A stretch of 51,481 nucleotides of DNA. Source: Fusibacter ferrireducens (GTDB lineage Bacteria > Bacillota > Clostridia > Peptostreptococcales > Acidaminobacteraceae). Positions within the stretch are counted from its first letter, which is position 1. Each line of letters starts with the position of its first letter. The stretch lies in the NCBI RefSeq assembly GCF_015352425.1, contig NZ_JADKNH010000001.1, positions 67,115 to 118,595 on the forward strand, in the 5' to 3' direction. The position numbers were made by a program, and so were the translations under genes. The notes below the pieces were generated by a model, which did no database searches, was not told the origin of the DNA, and worked only from the letters and a program-made list of their open reading frames with translations. Shown one piece after another: positions 19,087 through 27,844 of this stretch.

Positions 19087-20514
19087 CTATAGATTATAGT
19101 ACATTTTGTACTCTTCTGGATGTGGTAGCTGTGCGATTTTCATATGGTCTGCTCTTATTTTTTTGATTTGATTTTGGATGATATTTTTTGTAAATACGCC
19201 GGATTTGAGCAAGAATTCATAATCGTTTTCAAGGGCATCAGCGGCTTCTAGGAGATTTGTCGGGAGGCCTCTAACAAGCTTTTTTTTATCTTCGTCAAGT
19301 GTATAGAGATTTATGTCATAAGGGCCAAAACCTTCGGCGGTTGGGTCTATTTTATTTTCAATGCCATCGATGACGGCCATTAGTATTGCGGAGTATGCAA
19401 AGTAGGGATTACATGTGGCATCAGGTGATCTGATTTCAAATCTTTTTTCATGAGGTTCTGTAGCATATCCCGGAATTCTTATGACAGCACTTCTGTTGGC
19501 AGTGCCAAAACAAATGCTCACAGGTGCTTCAAAACCTGGAATGAGTCTCTTGTATGAATTGGTGCTTGGATTGGTAAAAGGCATAATTGCAGGCGCATGT
19601 TTCAGAAGGCCACCAATGGCGTGCAGTGCCATCTGACTAAGTCCTGAGTATCCAGCTTCATCATAAAAAAGAGGTTTGCCTTCTTTAAAGAGGTGAATAT
19701 GAACATGTAAGCCACTGCCGCATTCACCGCTAAAGGGTTTTGGCATAAAGGTGATCGTTTTGCCGTAATGTTCTGCGTAGGCCCTGAGTATGGATTTTAA
19801 TTTTAAAGATCGATCTGACATCTCTACAATATCGCCGTGAACGACTTCGATTTCTACTTGACCTGGGCCGCCATTTTCACCATGATGATATTTGACGGGG
19901 ATATCATTTGCTTCAAGACATAGCGTGACGAGATCTCTAAAATCTGAGTTGACATCAAATGGTTTATCAAGGTGATATCCGTTGTGATCTCGAATAGCTA
20001 AGCCCTTATTATTTTCTTTGCTGGAAGAATTCCAAATGCCTTGCCTAGAGTCAATTTTAACTTCCATGTGATTGACTTCGGTTGTAACAGAGACTTCATC
20101 TAAAATATAGAATTCAAATTCAGGACCGAGAAGGGCCGTATCTGCAATACCTGAATCCACTAAAAGTTTTTTTGCTTTCTCAACGACATACCTTGGATCA
20201 TCATCAAAACGAACGCGACCGTTGTGCACGGTATAGATGTTGCCAATCATCGTCAACGTGGGAATCGCTTGAAAGGGTGCAACAAAGGCACTTGTAATGT
20301 CTGGGATAAACACCATATCCGATTTTTCGACGGTTAAAATTCCGTAACTGGAACCATCGAAACCGATGCCGTTTTTCAAAATCGTTTCATCGAACCGTGA
20401 TGCAGGAATGGATAGATGATGCCATCTTCCGAACATATCTGTGATTTTAAAATCTAGAATTTTGATTTGGTTTTCTTCAATATACTGTTTCGCCTCTAGA
20501 TAAGTATTAAACAT
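19087..20514 (-). CDS. glnA: Glutamine synthetase type I
   Basis: A 475-residue enzyme that makes glutamine from glutamate, ammonia and ATP. Signatures are DGSSYG near residue 61, the metal and ATP region (GPEFEFYILDE), CGSGLHVHIHLFKEG, NPSTNSYKRLIPGFEAP and RFEIRSPDATCNPYFAYSAI. A tyrosine (NLYTL) sits where adenylylated enzymes have their target, but that alone does not show adenylylation. The ATG at 20514 is preferred over 20544 because GGAGG lies at the right distance. A sigma-54 promoter is found at 20602-20617, and a sigma-54 activator gene is divergently placed, so nitrogen-type sigma-54 control is likely. That would be unusual compared with Bacillus, where GlnR represses glnA. Confidence 0.95.
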   Translation of the reverse strand: MFNTYLEAKQYIEENQIKILDFKITDMFGRWHHLSIPASRFDETILKNGIGFDGSSYGILTVEKSDMVFIPDITSAFVAPFQAIPTLTMIGNIYTVHNGRVRFDDDPRYVVEKAKKLLVDSGIADTALLGPEFEFYILDEVSVTTEVNHMEVKIDSRQGIWNSSSKENNKGLAIRDHNGYHLDKPFDVNSDFRDLVTLCLEANDIPVKYHHGENGGPGQVEIEVVHGDIVEMSDRSLKLKSILRAYAEHYGKTITFMPKPFSGECGSGLHVHIHLFKEGKPLFYDEAGYSGLSQMALHAIGGLLKHAPAIMPFTNPSTNSYKRLIPGFEAPVSICFGTANRSAVIRIPGYATEPHEKRFEIRSPDATCNPYFAYSAILMAVIDGIENKIDPTAEGFGPYDINLYTLDEDKKKLVRGLPTNLLEAADALENDYEFLLKSGVFTKNIIQNQIKKIRADHMKIAQLPHPEEYKMYYNL

Positions 20515-20536
20515 ATGTCGCCTCCAAAAATTTTTT

Positions 20537-20572
20537 GAGATCATGCGCTATTATGAGATCATGCGCTACTAT
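20537..20572. repeat. 18-bp tandem repeat in the glnA leader
   Basis: GAGATCATGCGCTATTAT (20537-20554) is followed by GAGATCATGCGCTACTAT (20555-20572). It lies between the sigma-54 promoter and the glnA ribosome binding site. Confidence 0.85.
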
Positions 20573-20601
20573 GGAAAAAGAATGATCTGTATTTTATAAA
20601 C

Positions 20602-20617
20602 GCAAATGACATGCCAA
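20602..20617 (-). promoter_or_regulatory. Sigma-54 promoter of glnA
   Basis: The minus strand reads TTGGCATGTCATTTGC, matching the -24/-12 consensus with one change (TGGCAT). It gives a leader of about 75 nt. Upstream, AATGGGAT occurs twice 21 bp apart (about 20668 and 20689), and GGGATATTTCCC (20691-20702) is a short palindrome; these are possible activator sites. Confidence 0.8.
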
Positions 20618-20781
20618 ATATCAAGTTGCTCTTTTTCAACGTTTGTGATATTTTAAGAGTGAGATTAATGGGATGATAAATAATTTAAATGGGATATTTC
20701 CCGATAAAGTGATGATTTTATGATAGCAGGTGTCGGATAGGAAGTGTTTATTACATAAGAAAGTGCAGGTGGATAGGAATC

Positions 20782-22764
20782 ATGAAAAAGAAAATTGCCG
20801 TTTTAGCGATTGACGACCCCATTGGGAATTACTTCATAGAAGAACTTAAAAATATATTTGAAAATACAATTGATGTGGATTATTACACTCCGAATATGGT
20901 GAATAAACCCTATATTTCAAATGTGGATCTCATTCTCTATACAGACCCAAGCATCCTGATTGAGATTATAGATAATATTAAATGCAACGCCCCAATATTG
21001 ATGATGAAGCGGACAATTTCTAAGGAAATTATAGATGCACTTAGGCTCATCGAAGGCGGTAAAAGTGCTTATGTGGTCAACATCAACAGTTTTATGGCCA
21101 ATGAAACATTGGCGACCCTCTATAGATTGGGCATTAAGAATTTAAAGCTGTATCCGTATTATGAGGGCGTGGTCAACCCCAAAGTAGTGGATTATATTAT
21201 CACACCCAATGAGTTTGCATGTATTAAAAACCTCAGTGGTGAAGTCATCAACATTGGCAATAGACTCTTTGATACTTCCACAATTCTTGATATTATTGCA
21301 TATCTCAATATAGAGCGTAAATTTGCAGAAAAGGTGATTAAAAAGTATGCCTCTAGAGTCCCCACGTATTGGCGAGGACTTAAGAATACACTATACGATA
21401 AGAAAATGCTGTTGGGTCAACTTGAGGTTTTACTCAATGAATTTGACAATGGTATTATTCTTTGTGATGAAAAGGGCTTAATTCAACTTTCTAATTTGAA
21501 GGCTTCTGAAATCTTTGGGCTTGAAAAGGAATACCTCGAAGAGGAGCAACTGAATCAATTGGTCAGTAGAAATAAAGAACTGGCTATTTTGGAGAGTCCA
21601 GAAGAAGTCAATGGTGAAATGGTTAAGTTTAATAACAAGCATTTGATCATAAGTGTTAAAAAAGTAATCTATGATGAGGTCTATTTTGGCAGACTCATTA
21701 TTTTAAAGTACTATAATGAATTGCTCAGGGAACAAAATCAATTGCATAAAAAACTCGTTGGCAAAGGGTATTATTCAAAATACAATTTTGAGGATATTCT
21801 AGGCAATCACAGCAAACTGGTGGCAGCGATTGAAATCAGTAAAAAAGTCGCAAACTCCTCTTCTGCTGTACTTTTAATTGGTGAAAGTGGCACGGGGAAG
21901 GAACTCTTCGCCGGAGCGATTCACAACTATTCTGAAAGGAAAAATAAACCCTTCATTGCCATCAACTGTGCGACGCTCCCAAGCAACCTCCTTGAATCAG
22001 AACTCTTCGGTTATGAAGAGGGCTCATTTACAGGTGCTTTAAAGGGTGGTAAAATGGGCGTCTTTGAAAAGGCCAGTGGCGGAACGCTTTTTTTAGATGA
22101 AATCGGTGAAATCCCCCTTGAATTACAAGCAAGACTTTTAAGGGCACTAGAAGAAAAGGTGATCATGAAGGTGGGGGGCGATTCCATCATAAGTGTGAAT
22201 GTCAGGATCATTGCAGCATCCAACAGAGACCTTGAAGTTATGGTGAACGAGAGGACTTTTAGAGATGACTTGTATTATCGTTTAAATGTCTTTCAAATCA
22301 ACTTACCACCGCTTAGAGCACATAAAACAGACATTAACTTGCTCATAGAGCACTTTTTTGAAACCTTTAATGATCATAGAAGCATAGACGAACAATTTAT
22401 GGCGTTTTGTCAAAACTATGATTGGCCCGGCAATGTCAGAGAACTTAGAAATGTCATTGAATACATGCTAAAGATCGACGATGGCAAATTTGTGGTTGAA
22501 AATCTGCCAGCTTCACAGAAAAAGCGAATGGGTCTAAAATTTCAATCCAAGGAGGATAAAGCAAAATTTGTGCTTGAAATTTTGAGGGATCTATCCCAAA
22601 ACGGTCTTGCTACAGGTCGAAGATCCATACATGAGGCCTTTTGTAAACGCTATTATAAGATCTCGGAGAGTGAGATCAGAGAGATTCTTAAACAATTAGC
22701 GGATGATGGGGTGATTGAAATCTTTCCGGGGAGGAAAGGGTGTCGGTTGAAATCTTCGTCGTAA
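20782..22764 (+). CDS. Sigma-54-dependent transcriptional activator
   Basis: A 660-residue enhancer-binding protein. The N-terminal ~200 residues (MKKKIAVLAIDDPIGNYF) resemble a PrpR-N/Rossmann-like sensor fold and lack a receiver aspartate pattern. A PAS domain follows at about 210-310. The AAA+ domain has GESGTGKE (Walker A), GSFTGA (sigma-54 contact, variant of GAFTGA) and GGTLFLDEI (Walker B). The C-terminus does not show the usual Fis-type helix-turn-helix. Instead, residues 590-660 look like a winged-helix (ESEIREILKQLADDGVIEIF). It lies divergent to glnA, which has a sigma-54 promoter, so glnA is the likely target. Cytoplasmic nitrogen or small-molecule sensing is inferred. Confidence 0.9.
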   Translation: MKKKIAVLAIDDPIGNYFIEELKNIFENTIDVDYYTPNMVNKPYISNVDLILYTDPSILIEIIDNIKCNAPILMMKRTISKEIIDALRLIEGGKSAYVVNINSFMANETLATLYRLGIKNLKLYPYYEGVVNPKVVDYIITPNEFACIKNLSGEVINIGNRLFDTSTILDIIAYLNIERKFAEKVIKKYASRVPTYWRGLKNTLYDKKMLLGQLEVLLNEFDNGIILCDEKGLIQLSNLKASEIFGLEKEYLEEEQLNQLVSRNKELAILESPEEVNGEMVKFNNKHLIISVKKVIYDEVYFGRLIILKYYNELLREQNQLHKKLVGKGYYSKYNFEDILGNHSKLVAAIEISKKVANSSSAVLLIGESGTGKELFAGAIHNYSERKNKPFIAINCATLPSNLLESELFGYEEGSFTGALKGGKMGVFEKASGGTLFLDEIGEIPLELQARLLRALEEKVIMKVGGDSIISVNVRIIAASNRDLEVMVNERTFRDDLYYRLNVFQINLPPLRAHKTDINLLIEHFFETFNDHRSIDEQFMAFCQNYDWPGNVRELRNVIEYMLKIDDGKFVVENLPASQKKRMGLKFQSKEDKAKFVLEILRDLSQNGLATGRRSIHEAFCKRYYKISESEIREILKQLADDGVIEIFPGRKGCRLKSSS

Positions 22765-22822
22765 ATCGTAAATAACACATGAGTCAATTTTTGATATTAC
22801 ATTATATCTTATATCGTTTTCA

Positions 22823-22898
22823 TAAAAATCTCTATTTTCAATGATAGTGGTAAGCTTTAACCTCCACTATCCCATTGAAAAGCAGAGATTTTTTTTTT
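22823..22898 (+). terminator. Terminator of the sigma-54 activator
   Basis: A long stem: AAAATCTCT with AGAGATTTT, CATTTTCAATG-like with CATTGAAAA, and ATAGTGG with CCACTAT, closed by a loop and followed by a run of nine or more T. Confidence 0.95.
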
Positions 22899-22901
22899 AA
22901 A

Positions 22902-23058
22902 ACAACAAGATTTGAGCCAAAAGCTGTGAAGAGGAATGTCCAACCTCAAACAGCGTCAGCGAAAATCGATTTGAGGCATCGGGAGATGACACAAATGTTG
23001 TTCTATGCAACAAGATTTGAGCCAAAAGCGGCGTCAGCGAAAATCGATCTAATGCAAT
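22902..23058. repeat. Diverged copies of the 101-bp repeat
   Basis: One nearly full unit (about 22902-23005) and one internally deleted unit (23006-23058) match the repeats at 1-390, sharing CAGCGTCAGCGAAAATCG and GATGACACAAATGTTGTT. Here the inner inverted repeat is perfect (CCTCAAA...TTTGAGG). An open frame across it is produced by the repeat and is not considered a gene. Confidence 0.9.
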
Positions 23059-23081
23059 CTTAGTTTGGCCCCAATGCAGTT

Positions 23082-23097
23082 GAGGTCAAATGACCTC
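23082..23097. promoter_or_regulatory. Palindrome upstream of the nucleoside operon
   Basis: GAGGTCA and TGACCTC face each other across AA, a perfect 7-bp-arm inverted repeat. It lies about 40 bp before a TATAAT (23136-23141) that may be the operon's -10 box, so it is a candidate operator or activator site. Confidence 0.45.
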
Positions 23098-23193
23098 GAA
23101 TTTCTCAATGAAAGTTAATATAATTTTCATATATCTATAATACACAATGGAGTAAGTGAATTGGATGAACAAATTATACGAGGAGGGAAGAAC

Positions 23194-24234
23194 ATGAAAG
23201 CAATTAAAATGATATTTTTACTTGCGTTAATTTTGGGGGTGTTTGTTGGTTGTCAGGCTAAGGATGAGGTGAATGAAGCTGTAAAAAGCGAAGATACGGC
23301 CCGAAATGCTTTTAAGGTAGCTATGGTAACGAACAGTGGCGGTGTCAATGACAAAGGATTCAATGAGTCCGCATGGAATGGACTCCAAAGAACTCAAAGC
23401 GAATTGGGATTTGAAGTTGGATATATCGAGTCTCAGCTCGAATCAGATTTTCTAACGAACTTAGAGACATTGTACGAGCAAGGCAATGATATGATTTGGG
23501 GCATTGGTTATTTTATGGAAGATGTTTTGATGGAAGCAGCGGAGAGAAATCCTGATCAAATGTATGGTGGCATTGACATCTATTTTCCTAATCCGCCAGA
23601 AAACTTGGTGGGTGTACAGTTTAAAGAATATGAAGCCGCTTTCTTAGTGGGTTATATTGCAGGCAAAATGACTGAAACCGACAAAGTGGGGTTTGTCGGC
23701 GGTATGGAAATACCACCCGTTTTGCGTTATCAATATGGTTTTATGTCAGGCGTAAAAAAGGCAAATCCTGATTGTGAAATAAAAGTCCAGTATGCGAATA
23801 ATTTTTTGGATGTTGCCTTGGGCAAAACAATCGCAAATCAAATGTACCAAAATGATATCGATATTATTTTCCCTGCTGCAGGTGCAACGGGTACGGGATG
23901 TATTGAGTCCGCTAAAGACAATGACAAATATATCATTGGCGTGGATTTAGATCAGTATGAACTTGCGCCTGACAATATCATCACTTCTGCAATGAAAAAT
24001 GTGGATCAAGCTATATTTACAATTTCTAATGAGTTTACAAAAAGTGGAGAATATGCTTCTGGAAATGTTGCCTTTGGTTTGAAGGAGGGAGCTGTGGGGA
24101 TCTCGCCAAACTCAGATAAACATGTGCCACAAGAAATATTGGATGAAGTGAATCAAATAAAGGAAGACATCATTTCAGGTGCTCTTTCTATTCCTGAGAA
24201 TAAAGAAGCGTATGATGCGCTTTATAATCAATAA
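23194..24234 (+). CDS. BMP-family nucleoside-binding lipoprotein
   Basis: A 346-residue substrate-binding lipoprotein. It has a signal with lipobox VFVGC (Cys20), then the basic-membrane-protein family opening FKVAMVTNSGGVNDKGFNESAWNGL. The hinge and binding regions (GVQFKEYEAAFLVGYIAGKM, FPAAGATGTGC) are typical. The ATG at 23194 is used because CGAGGAGGGAAG lies just upstream; an earlier TTG at 23161 would disrupt the signal peptide. It heads an operon of an ATPase, two permeases and a nucleoside hydrolase, so it should capture nucleosides outside the membrane. Confidence 0.92.
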   Translation: MKAIKMIFLLALILGVFVGCQAKDEVNEAVKSEDTARNAFKVAMVTNSGGVNDKGFNESAWNGLQRTQSELGFEVGYIESQLESDFLTNLETLYEQGNDMIWGIGYFMEDVLMEAAERNPDQMYGGIDIYFPNPPENLVGVQFKEYEAAFLVGYIAGKMTETDKVGFVGGMEIPPVLRYQYGFMSGVKKANPDCEIKVQYANNFLDVALGKTIANQMYQNDIDIIFPAAGATGTGCIESAKDNDKYIIGVDLDQYELAPDNIITSAMKNVDQAIFTISNEFTKSGEYASGNVAFGLKEGAVGISPNSDKHVPQEILDEVNQIKEDIISGALSIPENKEAYDALYNQ

Positions 24235-24266
24235 TTAATTTTCTAATGGTATTAACGGAGGCAGTA

Positions 24267-25793
24267 ATGAATGATAAGGAGAATAACAATTATGTACTTG
24301 AATTGCTTGATATCCATAAAAGCTATGGTTCAAAAGTCGTAAATGACAATATAACCATGCGTTTAAAAAAAAATGAAATCCACGCATTGTTGGGTGAAAA
24401 TGGCGCGGGAAAAACGACTTTAATGAACATAGCCTATGGATTAGTCTGTCCCGATTCAGGAAAAATAAAAGTAAATGGGACAACATTAGTTTTGGAAAAT
24501 TCATCTGCTGCAATAAAAAATGGCATCGGCATGGTGCATCAACATTTTATGTTGATCGATTCGTTTACAGTATTAGAAAATATTGTTTTGGGCCGAGAGT
24601 GTAAAAAACAGGGGGTCTTTACGGATCTCCAAAAATCAAAAATCGAAATTCAAGCGCTTCTTGAGCAATATAACTTTGAGATTGACTTAGAGGCCAAAGT
24701 AAAAGATATTTCAGTGGGCATGCAACAGAAGGTCGAGATTGTTAAAATGTTGTATAGAGGCGCTAAAATATTGATTTTAGATGAGCCTACAGCAGTTCTA
24801 ACACCAAAGGAAATTGATGACTTGTTAGTCGTATTAAAAGGTTTGTCAGAAAGCGGTCACTCCATTATAATCATTACGCATAAATTGAAGGAAATAAAAA
24901 AATCTGCACAGAGGTGTACCATAATAAAGCATGGCAAATTAGTTGCTACAGTGGATGTGAAAGAAACGGATGAAGATCAACTGGCTTCTATGATGGTGGG
25001 TAGAAAAGTAGAATTCAGTGTTGAAAAACGAGCGCATCATTTTTCTAAAACATTATTCAAAGTGGACAAATTATGTGTAAATGACTATAGGGGCATTAGG
25101 GCTGTTAATAACGTTAGCTTTGACATAAGAGAAGGTGAAATTTTAGGGATTGCAGGGGTTGACGGGAATGGTCAATCTGAACTTGTCGAAGCCATTGCAG
25201 GGATAAGAAAAATTGAAAGTGGGCATTTTTTTATAGAAGGGAATAATATAACTCATAAAAAGCCTAGAGAAATAATAGATTCTGGCGTATCCACAATACC
25301 AGAAGATAGACAAAAAATGGGGTTGATTCTCCCCTTTAATTTAGCGTTTAACTTGATCCTTCACAAGTATGCTATCAGACCGTTTTCTAAGTTTGGTTTT
25401 CTCAATTTTGAAAGCATACGCAAACAGGCTTCAAGTAGGTTAAAAGCTTTTGATGTTCGCCCAGATGATCCGAATTATTTAGCAAGTGCATTGTCTGGGG
25501 GAAATCAACAAAAATTGATTATTGCAAGAGCATTATTTGACAATCCAAAGCTGCTCATAGCCTGTCAGCCCACCAGAGGTCTCGACGTCGGCGCTATTGA
25601 GTATATTCATAAAATGATTATAGAACATCGTAATAAAGGACGCTCAATACTGTTGGTATCGCATGAATTGGACGAAATTATAGATTTATCGGATAGAGTC
25701 TTGGTATTTTATGAGGGCAAAATCGTTGGCATGCTCGAGGGCAAAGCTATTGAAGAAAGAAAAATTGGATTACTCATGGCAGGGGGGGAATAA
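24267..25793 (+). CDS. Nucleoside ABC transporter ATPase, tandem domains
   Basis: A 508-residue ATPase with two nucleotide-binding domains of the RbsA/NupA type. Domain 1 has Walker A GENGAGKTT (43-51), Walker B ILILDEPTAVL and a non-canonical signature (ISVGMQQ). Domain 2 has a degenerate Walker A (GVDGNGQSE, no lysine), a normal signature LSGGNQQK and an altered Walker B (ACQPTRGLDVG); this asymmetry is usual in the family. The ATG at 24267 follows GGAGG; an ATG 21 bp earlier lacks a site. It ends one base before the first permease gene. Confidence 0.93.
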   Translation: MNDKENNNYVLELLDIHKSYGSKVVNDNITMRLKKNEIHALLGENGAGKTTLMNIAYGLVCPDSGKIKVNGTTLVLENSSAAIKNGIGMVHQHFMLIDSFTVLENIVLGRECKKQGVFTDLQKSKIEIQALLEQYNFEIDLEAKVKDISVGMQQKVEIVKMLYRGAKILILDEPTAVLTPKEIDDLLVVLKGLSESGHSIIIITHKLKEIKKSAQRCTIIKHGKLVATVDVKETDEDQLASMMVGRKVEFSVEKRAHHFSKTLFKVDKLCVNDYRGIRAVNNVSFDIREGEILGIAGVDGNGQSELVEAIAGIRKIESGHFFIEGNNITHKKPREIIDSGVSTIPEDRQKMGLILPFNLAFNLILHKYAIRPFSKFGFLNFESIRKQASSRLKAFDVRPDDPNYLASALSGGNQQKLIIARALFDNPKLLIACQPTRGLDVGAIEYIHKMIIEHRNKGRSILLVSHELDEIIDLSDRVLVFYEGKIVGMLEGKAIEERKIGLLMAGGE

Positions 25794-25794
25794 A

Positions 25795-26886
25795 ATGCTC
25801 AGTAAGATCACCAAGTTCAAGTCCATATTCTTAATTGTGACTTCCATCGTTTTGGGTTTAGTTATAGGAAGCATTATTTTACTCCTTGCGCACTACAATC
25901 CATTACAAGTTTATTCTACTTTATTTGTAGGGATTTTTGCAAAACCCAAATATATATTGTGGACACTGCTTAAGGCCACGCCGATTATTATGACGGGCTT
26001 ATCCGTTGCGTTTGCCTTTAGAATTGGGATGTTCAATATAGGCGCTGAAGGTCAGTACATGATCGGCGCATTGTTAGCCGTAATTTGTGGATACTATCTG
26101 GATTTAAACAGCAGTATTCATCCGATCATTATAATCATTATTGCTATGCTGGGTGCTGGTATATTTGGCGGCATAGCTGGATACCTTAAAATTAAATTTG
26201 ATCTTAATGAAGTTATTTCTACCATTATGCTGAATTGGATTGCATTTTATTTCTATAATTATATGATTGACACGCCTTTTCTAAATAAAGGGATGAATGT
26301 CTCTCATAAAATTAAGGCATCTGCAAAACTCACCATAATTTCATCGAATGATTTTTTGGAAAAGACGAACACTTTTTTATATGACTTAGAAAAAGTTAAA
26401 TTCCATTGGGGCTTTTTTATCGCCATTATATTGGCGGTTATATGCTGGATCATATTAGAAAAGACCACTTTGGAGTTTCAAATGAAAGCAGTGGGCCTCA
26501 ATCCAAATGCTTCTGAACATGCGGGCATAGATATCAAACGCAATAAAATACTGGGCATGTTCATTGCTGGTGCCTTGGCTGGTGCTGGTGGTGCGATTCA
26601 AGTATTAGGCGTTAATTTTGGGATTACAACATTAGCTGCGATGCAAGGTCTTGGTTTTGAAGGCATTGCTGTGGCCTTGGTTGCCAATAGTTCTCCTATT
26701 GGATGTATTTTTTCAGGATTGCTCTTTGGAGGCTTGCGTTATGGTGCAACCAAGATTCAAGTACCGCCTATCAGTGCACCATCGGAAATAATCAATGTGA
26801 TCATTGGAATGATTGTTCTATTCATAGCTGTGCCAAAAATCATTGAGGTGCTTATTAGAAACAGAGGTGAACAATATGATAAATAG
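25795..26886 (+). CDS. Nucleoside ABC transporter permease 1
   Basis: A 363-residue membrane protein with about ten helices, of the branched-chain/sugar-type permease superfamily (NupP/YufP group). The segments FRIGMFNIGAEGQYMIGAL near residue 75 and AGALAGAGGAIQVLG near 260 are typical. The ATG at 25795 follows the ATPase stop directly and a GGGGGG stretch serves as the binding site. It overlaps the next permease by 11 bp. Confidence 0.92.
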   Translation: MLSKITKFKSIFLIVTSIVLGLVIGSIILLLAHYNPLQVYSTLFVGIFAKPKYILWTLLKATPIIMTGLSVAFAFRIGMFNIGAEGQYMIGALLAVICGYYLDLNSSIHPIIIIIIAMLGAGIFGGIAGYLKIKFDLNEVISTIMLNWIAFYFYNYMIDTPFLNKGMNVSHKIKASAKLTIISSNDFLEKTNTFLYDLEKVKFHWGFFIAIILAVICWIILEKTTLEFQMKAVGLNPNASEHAGIDIKRNKILGMFIAGALAGAGGAIQVLGVNFGITTLAAMQGLGFEGIAVALVANSSPIGCIFSGLLFGGLRYGATKIQVPPISAPSEIINVIIGMIVLFIAVPKIIEVLIRNRGEQYDK

Positions 26887-27799
26887 TATCGCTTTTTTAA
26901 TTGGTGCGACGTTAATGTATTCAACGCCAATATTATTTACGGCATTGGGTGGACTGATATCAGAAAAGTCAGGGATTGTAAATATTGGGCTTGAAGGCAT
27001 GATGGTAGCAGGTGCTTTTTCGGCAGCAGCAGTTACGACGATTACTGGGAATCCATGGTTTGGGTTAATGGCAGGCAGCTTAACATCAGGCACTATTGCA
27101 TTTGTACATGGATTGTTATCCGTCTACCTTGGTGCAAATCAAATTGTGTCGGGTGTCGCTATAAATTTTCTTGGACCTGCGATTTCGCTATTTATGTGTA
27201 AACAATTGTTTAACGGATCAACCAATACGCCCACTATAGACACGTCAGAAAAGCTACCCAAATTGTTTGCAAATATATTTACAGAGGGGTCCTTTCTAGA
27301 TTTTGTTTTTCATCAAGATATTACAGTATATTTAGCACTTTTTTTAGTCCTTGTAATTGGGGTTTTTTTGAACAAAACGATTATTGGTTTGAGAATTAAA
27401 TCTGTTGGAGAGCACCCGAAAGCTTCAGAAACTTTAGGCATTAATGTCTATCATCTCAGAGTTATGGCCTCTACTATTTCAGGCGCTATTGTTGGTATAG
27501 GGGGTGCATCCATGAGTATCGCATTGTCTTCGCATTTTTCACCAACTCTAATTGCAGGGCAGGGTTTTATTGCACTTGCAGCGGTTATTTTTGGTAAATG
27601 GAAAGTAACAGGCGTTTTGAATGCGTGTTTACTTTTTGGCTTTACACAATCACTTGTCATATTCATAGGTGGAACAGATCTTGAATTTCCAAGCAAGATT
27701 TTGTCCATGTTGCCCTATTTTGTAACCATAATCACATTAATTATATTCAAAAGCAAATCAAGTGCGCCGAAAGCGTTGGGTATACCCTACGAAAGATAA
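26876..27799 (+). CDS. Nucleoside ABC transporter permease 2
   Basis: A 307-residue permease (NupQ/YufQ group). The segments EKSGIVNIGLEGMMVAGAF near residue 35 and SISGAIVGIGGASMSI-like near 205 are family features. The ATG at 26876 lies inside the end of permease 1, with AGAGGTG upstream, indicating coupled translation. It would form a heterodimer with permease 1. Confidence 0.92.
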   Translation: MINSIAFLIGATLMYSTPILFTALGGLISEKSGIVNIGLEGMMVAGAFSAAAVTTITGNPWFGLMAGSLTSGTIAFVHGLLSVYLGANQIVSGVAINFLGPAISLFMCKQLFNGSTNTPTIDTSEKLPKLFANIFTEGSFLDFVFHQDITVYLALFLVLVIGVFLNKTIIGLRIKSVGEHPKASETLGINVYHLRVMASTISGAIVGIGGASMSIALSSHFSPTLIAGQGFIALAAVIFGKWKVTGVLNACLLFGFTQSLVIFIGGTDLEFPSKILSMLPYFVTIITLIIFKSKSSAPKALGIPYER

Positions 27800-27844
27800 A
27801 ATTAAAAGTATGAAATAAACTAGAATTACCATGGAGGTATTAGA

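Noticed and set aside
22875-23063. Open frame of 62 codons
   Set aside because: It reads across a terminator T-run and two interspersed repeat units; the frame is a product of the repeat and has no ribosome binding site.
23070-23110. Sigma-54-like sequence TTGGCCCCAATGCA before the nucleoside operon
   Set aside because: The distance between GG and GC is too short (7 bp where 10 is needed).
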